Assembly (NCBI GenBank): GCA_040349255.1
Contig: JBEQUE010000024.1
Span: 1-64,000, forward strand
Origin: DATMER01 sp040349255
GTDB lineage: Bacteria > Acidobacteriota > Thermoanaerobaculia > Multivoradales > UBA5704
Length of the DNA stretch: 64,000 bases
Direction: 5' to 3'
This document shows, in pieces, positions 17,978-26,747 of this stretch (position 1 is its first letter; every line of letters starts with the position of its first letter). The notes beneath the pieces are model-generated. The model saw only the letters and a program-made list of their open reading frames with translations, was not told the origin of the DNA and did no database searches. Made by a program: the position numbers and the translations under genes.

Positions 17978-18427
17978 TCACGGCTCCACGATGTCGGCCC
18001 GCAGCCCGCCCACCGCGGCGACCAGCTCTCCGCGCTCCTTCGCGGGCACCTTGAACTTGTCGAAGGTGGCGTTGAGGTGCTTGACCGCCACGTCCCAGTC
18101 CGCCGCCGAGATCTTCAGCCCCTGGTGCACCTCCTTCATGCTCCGGCCGATGTAATAGCAGGGACCGCCGGTCGCCTCGCAGAGCTGCTCGACGACGAGC
18201 TGGCGGATGCGCCGGAGCGATTCGGTGCTGTGGCCGACGAAGAACTTCCCGAGCTGCGGGTCGCTCGCCAGCCGGCCCAGAAAGTCGTCGACCACGGCGG
18301 CGATGGCATCGTAGCCGCCGACCCGCTTGTAAAGCGACGCCTCCTGGTCGTGTGCGACGGCAGGCGCCACCCACGACAGACAAGCCAACAGCACGGCCGC
18401 GGCCGCCAGCGTTCTCATCCTGGTCAT
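17978..18427 (-). CDS. Exported group I-like truncated hemoglobin
   Basis: 149 aa: a signal peptide (about residues 1-25, cleavage near AVAHD) and then a complete truncated-globin fold starting LYKRVGGYDAIAAVVDDF. The proximal heme histidine is in MKEVHQGLKI. Truncated hemoglobins bind O2 or NO and are usually cytoplasmic; the leader predicts a periplasmic or cell-surface location. The start at 18427 is supported by AAGGAGG at the right spacing, so the leader is part of the predicted protein. Confidence 0.87.
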   Translation of the reverse strand: MTRMRTLAAAAVLLACLSWVAPAVAHDQEASLYKRVGGYDAIAAVVDDFLGRLASDPQLGKFFVGHSTESLRRIRQLVVEQLCEATGGPCYYIGRSMKEVHQGLKISAADWDVAVKHLNATFDKFKVPAKERGELVAAVGGLRADIVEP

Positions 18428-18540
18428 AAACCCCTCCTTGTTTGGGTCTGTGGTGGAGACCACATCAGAGACTACGGGGCCTCCCGGGTTTCGGATGAGC
18501 GCCGTACCGAAACACCCCTCCGGGCCCAACGGGCGGCGAC

Positions 18541-19029
18541 TCATGAAACTCTGCTGAATTCCATGGTCCAGTTGGTCTCCCAGGTCTGTCCGGCGTCGTC
18601 CGAGAAGGCCTGCTCCCATCGGGCGTGGTTCGAATCCTTGGGGAGCCAGAGAAAGCGCACCTTGACTGGCTTTCCGTTGTGCTCGTCATCCCCATAGAAG
18701 AGTCCCGTTCCCTGGGAGAACATGCCCACGACCGGCTTTCCAAGGTCCGCCGGGTAGCGCCCATCGAGCCACCAGATCGACCAGGTCTTTGCGGACGGGT
18801 CAAAGGATCTCAGAGCTGCAGCGCGAACCTCTCCTTCCGGAAAGAAGAGGCGGTTGTCTTCCACGTTGCCAAAACCACCAAGGATCTTCTGAGTCGACGA
18901 GAGACCCTCGAACTCAATCCAATCGGTGGACTTCGTGAGGCGAGACTTCAGCCGGCGGTGGATTACCCGCCATGTGCCGATGACGAAGTCAAAATCTTCA
19001 GGGGCGTCGCTTCTGCTGTCAAGTGTCAT
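18541..19029 (-). CDS. DUF1579-like hypothetical protein, copy A
   Basis: 162-aa cytoplasmic protein resembling small lipocalin-like/DUF1579 proteins (DFVIGTWRVIHRRLKS at the N-terminus, GFGNVEDNRLFFPEG, SIWWLDGRYP). It differs from copy B at 22387-22875 at only 7 of 162 residues. DNA similarity covers the gene and about 20 bp upstream of the start but stops at the stop codon. Function unknown. Start ATG 19029 is conserved in both copies. Confidence 0.8.
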   Translation of the reverse strand: MTLDSRSDAPEDFDFVIGTWRVIHRRLKSRLTKSTDWIEFEGLSSTQKILGGFGNVEDNRLFFPEGEVRAAALRSFDPSAKTWSIWWLDGRYPADLGKPVVGMFSQGTGLFYGDDEHNGKPVKVRFLWLPKDSNHARWEQAFSDDAGQTWETNWTMEFSRVS

Positions 19030-19141
19030 CTGTTTCTCTCTGGAGGTGGATGGCGGAGCCAGCCGTCCCCTCTGAAATGATCAGGCATCCTTCGCAACCA
19101 GAACGCTATTGTATCAGCCTCGCCAGCACCTTGCCGGCGCC

Positions 19142-19660
19142 TCACCGACCCAGACGGGCCGTGAAGGCGTCCCGCTCCTCGATCGTGGTCAGTCGGAAGA
19201 CGCGCTTGCCGCGCCCTTCTTCCGCCGCCACGAGCGAACGGAGCGCCGGCATCAGATCGCGGTCGTTCTCCCAGATCGTCTTGAAGAGCCCGTGCAGCGG
19301 CGGCGCCTCGGAGAATCCTCCCGGCGGGTGTTCGAGCCGGCCCGCCGCCCACTCGACCTGCCGCTCGGCCGCGAGCCAGAAGTGCATCCACAACGGCAGA
19401 TCGATCAGGACGACGTCGGTGGCGCGCGCGAGCCGCGAAGGGATCGAATCGGGCAGGCCCAGGCCGTCGAGGAGCCAACCTTCCTCGGCAATCAGCCGCG
19501 AGTGCTCCGCCTGGTAGACCTCCGCCGGGGCCAACTGCCAAGCCGGCCGCCAGAGGATCGCGTCGAGGTCGAAGCACGGCAGCCCCAGACTCGGCGCCAA
19601 CCGGCGGGCGAGCCCGGACTTGCCACCGCCGCTATTGCCGAGGACGACCATGCGCAGCAT
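19142..19660 (-). CDS. P-loop nucleotide kinase-like protein
   Basis: 172-aa P-loop protein of the adenylate-kinase-like / DNA topology modulation (FlaR) type. Walker A is GNSGGGKS (about residues 8-15), followed by LARRL and FDLDAILW, the usual topology of this group. The middle contains an Asp-rich beta strand (DVVLIDLPLWMHFW). A substrate cannot be named. Starts at 19660 or at a second ATG 9 bp downstream. Confidence 0.75.
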   Translation of the reverse strand: MLRMVVLGNSGGGKSGLARRLAPSLGLPCFDLDAILWRPAWQLAPAEVYQAEHSRLIAEEGWLLDGLGLPDSIPSRLARATDVVLIDLPLWMHFWLAAERQVEWAAGRLEHPPGGFSEAPPLHGLFKTIWENDRDLMPALRSLVAAEEGRGKRVFRLTTIEERDAFTARLGR

Positions 19661-19771
19661 CGTGACGATCAGATCTCCAGGTGCGGGCCGCTCATGGGCT
19701 CAAGTATAGCGTCCGCCATCCCCAGGAGGACGCCACCAGGAACCGGCAGAGTCAGGTCCCCGATCAGCAGG

Positions 19772-20713
19772 CTAGAACTGTATACCCGCCCAGAATCGCT
19801 CCAATAACCTTGGCGCTCTTGGATCGTTCCAGAAAGCACGCCGATCATGTGCAATCACATGGTTGTTGATGAATAGAATTTCGTTGCCTACCAGATTGAT
19901 GTCGCATGAGAATGCCTCCAAAGCCTCTTCCAATAGCAAGAACGCCGCTTCGACCTCGAGCGGGACTCGGCCCAAGGCCTGTTTTACGCCATCTCGAATG
20001 CGGTCTGGGTGGTAGGAAAAACTCCTGTACCCTTGCCCAGCTTCAACCGCCTGAAATATCGGTACGCTCCTGAGAGAGCTCACATCGAGCTCGGGAGCAT
20101 AGGGATTCTGTCGAGGAACGGGCTTTTGAAGAATGGTCTGTGCAACTTCTGGCAGCGATTCAAAGGCGAGATGGGAATTGGAGATCCGCGATTGTCCGCC
20201 GAATCTAGCAGGCCGAATGCAGAGCATGCTGAGTAGCACGACGTCTCTATCTGAAGTACCACTCCCATCCGTGTGAAAACCAATCTGCTTCCTTTTCAAC
20301 GCGTTTCCGAGATACCGGCCTTCCGCGGTCGGATCCTCCTTGACACCCATTGCGAAGAGCGGCCGGTCGTCGCCTTCGGCCGTTTTCGTGATATTGACAC
20401 CAAACTGGCAGCCAAGAAGAAGCTGGATCAAGCGGGCTTGATCGCTTGTCAGCTCTGAGCCGCATTTCAGCACCGCGATTCCAGTTTGATCGAGCACCAG
20501 GCTCTTGATTCGTTGAACGAGTGGGTTCAATTCGTCTTGCCATCTCACCTTGTCGTAGTGTCGCCAACGACCCTCCGCGTTCGATGGCAGGTCTGCTTCC
20601 ATGTCGGTCATGATCTTGGGGGCAGCCCGAAGTGTGTCTTGAAGGTCGATAACCCACTCGGCAGCCTGATCTCGCAAGGTATGTGGGTGCCAACAAAATG
20701 GTGCGGTCGACAT
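19772..20713 (-). CDS. TauD/TfdA-family Fe(II)/2-oxoglutarate dioxygenase
   Basis: 313-aa member of the clavaminate-synthase/TauD-like oxygenases. The metal triad is visible as His147-x-Asp149 in GFHTDGSG and a distal His in INNHVIAHDR (about 289), with basic residues downstream (RLLERF) to hold 2-oxoglutarate. ATG 20713 is chosen because AAGGAGG lies five bases upstream. DNA is less GC-rich than in the flanking core genes. Substrate unknown; relatives act on free or carrier-bound amino acids and sulfonates. Confidence 0.82.
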   Translation of the reverse strand: MSTAPFCWHPHTLRDQAAEWVIDLQDTLRAAPKIMTDMEADLPSNAEGRWRHYDKVRWQDELNPLVQRIKSLVLDQTGIAVLKCGSELTSDQARLIQLLLGCQFGVNITKTAEGDDRPLFAMGVKEDPTAEGRYLGNALKRKQIGFHTDGSGTSDRDVVLLSMLCIRPARFGGQSRISNSHLAFESLPEVAQTILQKPVPRQNPYAPELDVSSLRSVPIFQAVEAGQGYRSFSYHPDRIRDGVKQALGRVPLEVEAAFLLLEEALEAFSCDINLVGNEILFINNHVIAHDRRAFWNDPRAPRLLERFWAGIQF

Positions 20714-20738
20714 ACTGTCCTCCTTGCGTTGCGCGTTG

Positions 20739-21227
20739 TCAGGCCACGCTCGCCGGGCTGTCTCTAACGGCCGCGTCACTCAGCGAAACGAACACGGCAG
20801 GCTTGCCGCTGATAAAGGGTAGCTTCTTGCCCTCCCACTGGACATACCTGGCGGAACCGATGACGGCCCCGTTGAGTGCGACCTGGGCCTTCGTGGGTTG
20901 AGCCACTTTGAGATGGATGGGACCGCCACCGCTGGCCTGAAAGAAGACGTGAATACCCAAGCCAAGCACGTTCACGGAGGTGAGGACGAGCGTGGCACCG
21001 GGTGGCAGCGGGGGCACGGCACCCCAGACCCGCACCTCCACCACACAGCCACGCAAGCGGTTGAGGGCTTTGGTGAGGGGGAGACCGATTGTGCTCAGAC
21101 TCGTGGCGAGGAGGAAACCTGCCATCAGCGCGGCCAGATAGAAGATGAACTGTGATGTCAGGACTGCCGCCGTGAGTGCGCTGAGGATAAGAACGGCGAG
21201 TAGGACGCGAGCTGGTGTCGGGCGCAT
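20739..21227 (-). CDS. Small membrane protein of unknown function
   Basis: 162 aa. Two consecutive hydrophobic segments (about residues 6-30 and 30-52) are followed by a short basic stretch and a beta-rich soluble tail (VVEVRVWGAVPPLPPG, IHLKVAQPT). No family recognised. It ends 25 bp before the TauD-like gene's start and may be co-transcribed with it. Confidence 0.55.
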   Translation of the reverse strand: MRPTPARVLLAVLILSALTAAVLTSQFIFYLAALMAGFLLATSLSTIGLPLTKALNRLRGCVVEVRVWGAVPPLPPGATLVLTSVNVLGLGIHVFFQASGGGPIHLKVAQPTKAQVALNGAVIGSARYVQWEGKKLPFISGKPAVFVSLSDAAVRDSPASVA

Positions 21228-21290
21228 GATGGCAATGGAGAGAGCCGTCGTGGCGTGGCCTGACTTATAGGGGGAGCACTCTGACGTCTT

Positions 21291-21527
21291 TTATCGAGCT
21301 GATTGTCTATAATTTTCGCAGTGCTGCCGAAGAGTATCCAAAATCCAATCTTGTGGCTCGCGAATATTTCCCAAATGAAACAGGAAGGACAAGAACGTCT
21401 GATGCAGGATATCCTCAACATCCTTGTCTGGGATATCGTAGTTGGCAAGCACTCGTTTGAGATGAGGCTCCATACCCTCGAGAAATTTGTCGAGGTCATC
21501 ATTATAGTTGCAGTCCGTGGTGATCAT
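21291..21527 (-). CDS. Sigma-factor region 2-only fragment
   Basis: 78 aa resembling region 2 of ECF sigma factors: IPDKDVEDILHQTFLSFL, then IREPQDWILDTLRQHCENY. It stops directly after region 2, whereas complete ECF factors are about 180 aa with a region 4 DNA-binding domain. ATG start at 21527. It may be a truncated remnant or a stand-alone small protein. Downstream sequence (21228-21290) does not continue region 4 in any obvious way. Confidence 0.55.
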   Translation of the reverse strand: MITTDCNYNDDLDKFLEGMEPHLKRVLANYDIPDKDVEDILHQTFLSFLFHLGNIREPQDWILDTLRQHCENYRQSAR

Positions 21528-21728
21528 CTTTTCCTTCCATTCAGGCGCCTTGCCGCATCGTCAGCTCATCGAGATTGCCGCCCTGGCTTCTGATTCCCCC
21601 CATCCTACTCCTCTTCCGTTCCAGAGGGTAGATCGCACCGGGCCGTACCAGCGTCCCGTAACGATTTGCCTCCCTGAACGCCTGCCTTCCCGGGGAGACA
21701 TTCTGATCGCTTCACGAAAGGAGGAGGC

Positions 21729-22358
21729 ATGACTCCCAGACTCTTCGCCGTTGCCGTGCTTTCGCTCGGCTTTCTGATCTCCTGCAACAAGCCGCCGGCA
21801 CCGGCCCCGGATCCCAAGGCCGAGCTCGTGGGCTCGCTCCAGGGCGCGGACGTGCAGGGCTTTCTCTTCGCCCTGAACGAAGGGGAGAACCGCACGACGT
21901 CGTCGCTGACGAACCAGGCCGTGAACGACCTTATCCGGCTCGATCCGAAGACGGACACCAGCCTGCCGCTCCGGTATACCCGGGTCCAGGAGAACGGCAC
22001 GGCCAGCACCTCCAGGACCGAGGTCGTCAGGAAGGGCAGTTCGCTGGCCTTCGTGGTCTCCGACGTGGCCACGGGCAAGGTGATCGACCAGCGGGAGCTC
22101 CCCGCGGCCGGCCCGACCTGCATGCCCGCGGGTCAGTTCGACTCGCTGCAGGCCTGCATCCAGAAATTCAATTGCGACAGCCGCGGGACTCTCCTGTGCG
22201 AGGCCAACCGCACGTGCAAGGCCCAGTTCGCCGCCCTGACCTGCTGCCTGAAGGATGGAACGATCTTCAGCGTACACCTGGTCGTCAACCCCGACAGCCT
22301 GAGGTGCCAGCTCGGCGTCATCCCGGACCTCGAAGGCCTGGTGTTGAGCCAAGGTTGA
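21729..22358 (+). CDS. Cys-rich lipoprotein of unknown function
   Basis: 209-aa predicted lipoprotein: signal peptide with lipobox LISC (Cys19), then a Pro-rich linker. The mature part ends in a cysteine-dense region (about residues 135-195; FNCDSRGTLLCEANRTCK, TCCLKDG, LRCQ) that probably forms disulfides outside the cytoplasm. AAGGAGGAGGC precedes the ATG. No known family recognised. It is convergent with DUF1579 copy B. Confidence 0.65.
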   Translation: MTPRLFAVAVLSLGFLISCNKPPAPAPDPKAELVGSLQGADVQGFLFALNEGENRTTSSLTNQAVNDLIRLDPKTDTSLPLRYTRVQENGTASTSRTEVVRKGSSLAFVVSDVATGKVIDQRELPAAGPTCMPAGQFDSLQACIQKFNCDSRGTLLCEANRTCKAQFAALTCCLKDGTIFSVHLVVNPDSLRCQLGVIPDLEGLVLSQG

Positions 22359-22386
22359 CCCAAGGCCTCGCCGTTCAGGGCAAAGG

Positions 22387-22875
22387 TCATGAAACCCTGC
22401 TGAACTCCATGGTCCAGTTGGTCTCCCACGTCTGTCCGCCATCGTCCGAGAAGGCCTGCTCCCATCGGGCGTGGTTCGAATCCTTGGGGAGCCAGATGAA
22501 GCGCACCTTCACCGGCTTCCCATTGTGCTCGTCATCCCCATAGAAGAGTCCCGTTCCCTGGGAGAACATGCCCACGACCGGCTTTCCAAGCTCCGCCGGA
22601 TAGCGCCCGTCGAGCCACCAGATGGACCAGGTCTTTGCGGACGGATCAAAGGATCTCAGCGCTGCAGCGCGAACCTCTCCCTCCGGAAAGAAGAGGCGGT
22701 TGTCTTCGACATTTCCGAAACCACCAAGGATCTTCTGAGTCGACGAGAGACCTTCGAACTCAATCCAATCAGTAGACTTCGTGAGACGCGACTTGAGACG
22801 GCGGTGCATTACCCGCCATGTGCCGATGATGAAGTCGAAATCGTCGGGGGCGTCGCTTCTGATGTCAAGTGTCAT
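22387..22875 (-). CDS. DUF1579-like hypothetical protein, copy B
   Basis: 162 aa, differing from copy A (18541-19029) at 7 positions, all mild (for example V/I, D/E, L/I). Both copies are intact and in the same orientation, forming a direct repeat of about 0.5 kb around a 3.4-kb segment (19030-22386) that carries the P-loop, TauD-like, membrane, sigma-fragment and lipoprotein genes. Recombination between them could delete or circularise that segment. Function unknown. Confidence 0.8.
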   Translation of the reverse strand: MTLDIRSDAPDDFDFIIGTWRVMHRRLKSRLTKSTDWIEFEGLSSTQKILGGFGNVEDNRLFFPEGEVRAAALRSFDPSAKTWSIWWLDGRYPAELGKPVVGMFSQGTGLFYGDDEHNGKPVKVRFIWLPKDSNHARWEQAFSDDGGQTWETNWTMEFSRVS

Positions 22876-22997
22876 CTGATTCTCTCTGGAGTTGGTCGGG
22901 TTCTCTGTAGGGGCAACTTCGCGAACTGTAGCTGAACTGCCTCGGGAAGCCTCAGTTTTGCTCCATGAGACTCCCGAGCCACTCGGAGGGCTATCTC

Positions 22998-24755
22998 CTA
23001 TTCATCTTTGTCTACCCGCACCTTGCAGACGTCTTTCCTCGTGCCGCCGGTTCCCACCAGTGGAGTTTTATCCACGGAGCCCGGGAAGGCCCACTCCAGA
23101 ATGGGCCGGTAGAGCTCGGCGAGCCTTGGATTGGCACCTTTGCTCGGCCGGTGGTACCACCTCACTGCCCCCACATGGGCCATCGTCGAGGGCTTCCAGC
23201 CTCTGATGCTGACTCCTTCTGCCATGCGCTCTTCAAGGTCGGTCCAATCCTCTCCATAGTGATCGATGTAGGTATCGAAATAGGAGCCGTAGGTGTGAGG
23301 CCTTTCAGTGCCGTATACCGCTCCTGCCGCGAGGCTTCGATCTGTCGGGTGGAGGTGGGGTAACCTTCCGATCAGGAGCTTGACGATCAGATTCAGATCG
23401 TCCGACGTGTCCGTGGCGTCGAGCTTACCGCAAATGCCGCGGAGCTTGGCCTGAACGTAGAGGTCGTGCTCACCAAGGTCGCCGATCTGCGCCCGGGAGC
23501 CCAACTCCCTCAGCAGGGATCGCGTGAGCACGGGAACTGCTGGCATGTCGAGCTTAGAGTGCTGGCTCAACGGATCCTCTTCCATCGCGCGCCTGAACAG
23601 ATTCACCGTGCTCGGCAGGATGAGATCACCACTGTGAGCGTAGGTATTTGCGCAGTACTCGGCCATCAAGTACCGTTTCGCCTGACACTCCACGAGCTCC
23701 TGGGCCTGGCAGGTGACCTTTCTTCGTTGTGCTTCCATTCGCCGCTGCACATTGTCTGTCTGGCACAAGTCATACTCACGTCGCCGTCGCGCGTTCTCCG
23801 CGGCCCACTTTGCCACGCACTCTTGATGCTCCTTGACACGCCGCGCGTTCTTCTCCATACACTTCGGATAATCAGGATTGGGCTCTTCACGTTCTGGACA
23901 AAAAGAGCAGGGCTTCCTCTTGATGGTTTTCTTGCACTTTTTTACGTCCAACTGACAACCACCAGCTTCTTTCAAGGAACAATCCTTCTGCTTGAACTCG
24001 TCGGTGCACGAGGTCTTCTGGCCGCAGAGGCTTTCGTCGGTGGGCTCCTTGCACTCGGGCAGCAGTTTGAGGACGTCGAGCTTCGTCAGATCCACGTCCT
24101 TGTTTTTCAACGTAAACTTACCGTTGAATGCATGCTTCCCCAGTACGCTCACTGGTAGAGCATGCCAGAGCCGTCGAATCCGTTCGTGTTGTCCCCACAC
24201 TCCCATCGCGGCGACAAGAGGCTCCAGTTGATCTCGCGACGTTCCATTGTCCTTGCGGTATGGATCATTCCACTCGGGGTCTGTCGGATGGCGGACGAAG
24301 ACGCCATCATGCTTCGGCTCCAGCAGATTCAAGACCTCTTCGAATGTCCTCTCCCTCTTGTGCGGCCAGGGCTCGAGGCCCGGCACATTTGCTCTGATCC
24401 AGACTCCCAGCCAATACCAGCCTTCGCGTTGAGCCGTGTCTCCCCCGTTTCGTTTCCCGCGCCGGTTGACATGAACGATCAGACCCTGCTCGTCGAAGTG
24501 GATCTCTTGATCAAAAATCTCCGCAGTCTTGCTGCTCCTGCGGCGGTCCTCCTGTTCACTTGTGAACTCGTGGAGGCGGTGTGACGTCTCGGGTTGCAGC
24601 AGCCCTGATTTGTCAAGTGCTTGCAGAGGGTCTAGTACGGGCAGCCTGGGCAAAGCAGGAAAAGTCGGAAACCACAATGGGATCAGGAGAAGGACCGTGT
24701 AGATGCCATAGGCGACAGCGGTAAGCGCAATCGTTTTAATGACGAATCTTTTCAT
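22998..24755 (-). CDS. Large Cys-rich membrane-anchored protein, unknown
   Basis: 585 aa. One N-terminal transmembrane segment (about residues 8-32) may be an uncleaved anchor. The central third (about 235-375) is a striking Cys- and charge-rich, probably helical stretch with spaced pairs (KPCSFCPE, GCQLDVKKCKK, EHQECVAKW, EYDLCQTD, KVTCQAQELVECQ) that could bind metal or form disulfides. The C-terminal part has a HPTDRSLAAGAVYG segment and a WYHRPS motif. No family recognised. Base composition is clearly less GC-rich than core genes, suggesting acquisition. It lies downstream of the FRG gene in the same orientation. Confidence 0.6.
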   Translation of the reverse strand: MKRFVIKTIALTAVAYGIYTVLLLIPLWFPTFPALPRLPVLDPLQALDKSGLLQPETSHRLHEFTSEQEDRRRSSKTAEIFDQEIHFDEQGLIVHVNRRGKRNGGDTAQREGWYWLGVWIRANVPGLEPWPHKRERTFEEVLNLLEPKHDGVFVRHPTDPEWNDPYRKDNGTSRDQLEPLVAAMGVWGQHERIRRLWHALPVSVLGKHAFNGKFTLKNKDVDLTKLDVLKLLPECKEPTDESLCGQKTSCTDEFKQKDCSLKEAGGCQLDVKKCKKTIKRKPCSFCPEREEPNPDYPKCMEKNARRVKEHQECVAKWAAENARRRREYDLCQTDNVQRRMEAQRRKVTCQAQELVECQAKRYLMAEYCANTYAHSGDLILPSTVNLFRRAMEEDPLSQHSKLDMPAVPVLTRSLLRELGSRAQIGDLGEHDLYVQAKLRGICGKLDATDTSDDLNLIVKLLIGRLPHLHPTDRSLAAGAVYGTERPHTYGSYFDTYIDHYGEDWTDLEERMAEGVSIRGWKPSTMAHVGAVRWYHRPSKGANPRLAELYRPILEWAFPGSVDKTPLVGTGGTRKDVCKVRVDKDE

Positions 24756-24841
24756 CGGTCGATCCTCCGAGTCTGTCGGCCAACGCCTCTGCTGTTCAGC
24801 GGCCAGGAAGCGAAGCTTGCGGTTCCGCTGGAGCAGCCGGT

Positions 24842-25846
24842 TTATGCTCCTTCACTGCGTTTACCCGCTACTAGCCAGATCCGTTTCGAGTAGGCAGCCT
24901 GTTGTTCGATCTCAGGATAGAGAGTTCCTTCATGTATGCCGAGCCTCTCAAGTTGCCTCTTGATTTCCCTTTTTTGATGAGAGGAAATCCTGTAGCACCA
25001 TACGACGGTGTGGCCACTCAATTCATTCACCTCGTCTAGGTGTATCGGTGGACCCACGGTTAATCCTTCGGTTCTTGGAGGGTCCTGCTCCATCTTGCCC
25101 CCGTGAACGGTGAAAAGGCTGTACTGCGCTATCATGCGACCATTGCTCCGAAACGGATAAACAGCCGTTGGCATGCGAAGACGCCGAAGAAATCCTGAAT
25201 TCTCTATCTCATCCGGATTCTCAATGATATCTCGCAAGTTTGGGTCGGGAAGGCTGTCTGTTTGGTCGCACTCAACGACGGAGCGAACCTTAAATAGCGA
25301 AGCAAGTATGGGGCGGTCGGCACACTCCGCTCTTATCACTGTGTTGAAGCTCTCTGGTACATGAAGACCCGACCTGGCCGGGTTCCTGATGACGTCTGTG
25401 ACCCGATTCAGGCGGCGGGCATTCAGTGCATAAATGAACCCGTCTTCTTTATTATGGTAAGCTTCGTTACGGACGGCGAAGTAAAGTGCAACAAGAGGAC
25501 TCTCGGTCCAGTCGATGAGCCTCGACGGCAGACCATAGTGCTGCATAAGGCAGAGCCAATCAAACGTCATGGGGTTCTCTTGACGGTAATCACTTGCACG
25601 AAGGCGAAATACGTTGAACATACTTACTTCGTCATACACCTTGTCCCCGATCGGTCGGAACACGCTAGGTACAAGGTTACCTGCCGGATAACCTCTGCCT
25701 TCTCCTCGGAACCATAATCCAAAAGGATATGTGTACCGAGGCCCCGCCGCAACTTCCTTGTCAAGTTCTTCCCAGTCAGAAGGCTCTACTCCTAGCCTCT
25801 CTACGAGTTCTGGTACGGAAGAGAATGTATCGCGCTCTTCGATCAT
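24842..25846 (-). CDS. FRG-domain protein
   Basis: 334 aa. FRG domain hallmarks are WFRGEG (residues 45-50) and QHYGLPSRLIDWTESP (102-117), followed by ALYFAV. FRG proteins are widespread in accessory and phage-resistance regions and often act beside a partner; their biochemical activity is poorly defined. It starts 41 bp downstream of the membrane-protein gene at 25888-26553, so the two probably form an operon. AT-richer than neighbours. A defence role is inference only. Confidence 0.82.
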   Translation of the reverse strand: MIEERDTFSSVPELVERLGVEPSDWEELDKEVAAGPRYTYPFGLWFRGEGRGYPAGNLVPSVFRPIGDKVYDEVSMFNVFRLRASDYRQENPMTFDWLCLMQHYGLPSRLIDWTESPLVALYFAVRNEAYHNKEDGFIYALNARRLNRVTDVIRNPARSGLHVPESFNTVIRAECADRPILASLFKVRSVVECDQTDSLPDPNLRDIIENPDEIENSGFLRRLRMPTAVYPFRSNGRMIAQYSLFTVHGGKMEQDPPRTEGLTVGPPIHLDEVNELSGHTVVWCYRISSHQKREIKRQLERLGIHEGTLYPEIEQQAAYSKRIWLVAGKRSEGA

Positions 25847-25887
25847 ATTGAGCGTTCCCTCTGTAGTTTGGTACTTGCGTCACATAA

Positions 25888-26553
25888 CTATCCCTGCGCT
25901 GGGCGTCCACTCGTCACTCTCTCATGCCTCGACCTGACTTCCGCCTGAAGCGGAGCCGAGATTAGATCTATTGAACGATGCCAGAGCATCCTCGCGCATC
26001 TATGAATCTCGACGAGAGACTCACTGCTGTGGCTGATCAGTTTATCAGGCGGATCGTCTTTTAGGGGCCATTCCTGAGCAATCATTTCCCTTTGGCCACG
26101 GACTTGGCTTACAAGGCTTGAGTGCTCCCCCGGTTGCTTGGCCAATCTCTCCAATGCTTTCACTAGCTCATAAAGCTGATTGGCCAGGAATTCATAATTC
26201 ATCCAGAAGGCTGGAGAGCGAAGATACGCCTCGGCACCCAATCGTACAGCAAATCGCTTTTCAAACAGGATGCTCCTGCGTGCTCGCAGTTCCTTGAGGC
26301 ACTCATCACTAAGGTTCTCGGTGGCGAGTGTTCCAAAGATTAGCGAAAGCAGGTTATTGAGCCTGTCTCCTGTAGCCTCCAGAAACTCCAATGTCTTCTC
26401 ACGCTTCTTCTCATCTCGTGCCCAACGCTCTTTGAGCCAATTAAGTATCAGGCCGCCAAGGGCCAGCGTGAGCAAGGTATTGACTATAGGTTGATTGTAG
26501 AGTGCCTGAGGAGCAGAGTCGAAGGCGATAGCGAACCAAGGTGAAATCGGCAT
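25888..26553 (-). CDS. Membrane-anchored helical protein, FRG partner candidate
   Basis: 221 aa from ATG 26553 (a GTG six bases upstream is an alternative). One transmembrane segment near residues 20-40 (VNTLLTLALGGLILNWL) is followed by a basic helix (KERWARDEKKREKTLEF) and a long alpha-helical cytoplasmic region. No recognised domain. It precedes the FRG gene in the same orientation by 41 bp. A membrane-anchored helical protein next to FRG fits a sensor or effector arrangement, but this is speculation. Confidence 0.6.
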   Translation of the reverse strand: MPISPWFAIAFDSAPQALYNQPIVNTLLTLALGGLILNWLKERWARDEKKREKTLEFLEATGDRLNNLLSLIFGTLATENLSDECLKELRARRSILFEKRFAVRLGAEAYLRSPAFWMNYEFLANQLYELVKALERLAKQPGEHSSLVSQVRGQREMIAQEWPLKDDPPDKLISHSSESLVEIHRCARMLWHRSIDLISAPLQAEVRSRHERVTSGRPAQG

Positions 26554-26636
26554 ATTCACAGATTTTAACCTCTGGTCATAGGTGGCGTGTAATCTCGGCC
26601 TGAGTCAATCTCCCGCCCCTCAATGAAACGAAGAAC

Positions 26637-26700
26637 TCCTACACCTTGCAGCGCTGATCGGCGCAAGTTTCTTGGATCTTGAGACTTAGCAAGTGTAGGA
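26637..26700. repeat. Imperfect inverted repeat beside the 20-bp array
   Basis: Arms 26637-26649 (TCCTACACCTTGC) and 26689-26700 (GCAAGTGTAGGA) are complementary apart from one bulged C. The 39-nt interior holds a smaller nested GCGC..GCGC pairing. The element lies in the 194-bp non-coding stretch between the membrane gene and the repeat array. It could be a structured RNA or the end of a small mobile element. Confidence 0.45.
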
Positions 26701-26747
26701 CCGCATGGGCTCGGATGTCAATCCTGTTTTCCGGCGGTTTTGTCCAC

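Noticed and set aside
19669..19854. Short minus-strand frame ending after the P-loop gene
   Set aside because: It overlaps the TauD-like coding end, has no ribosome binding site and no recognisable product; at most a remnant.
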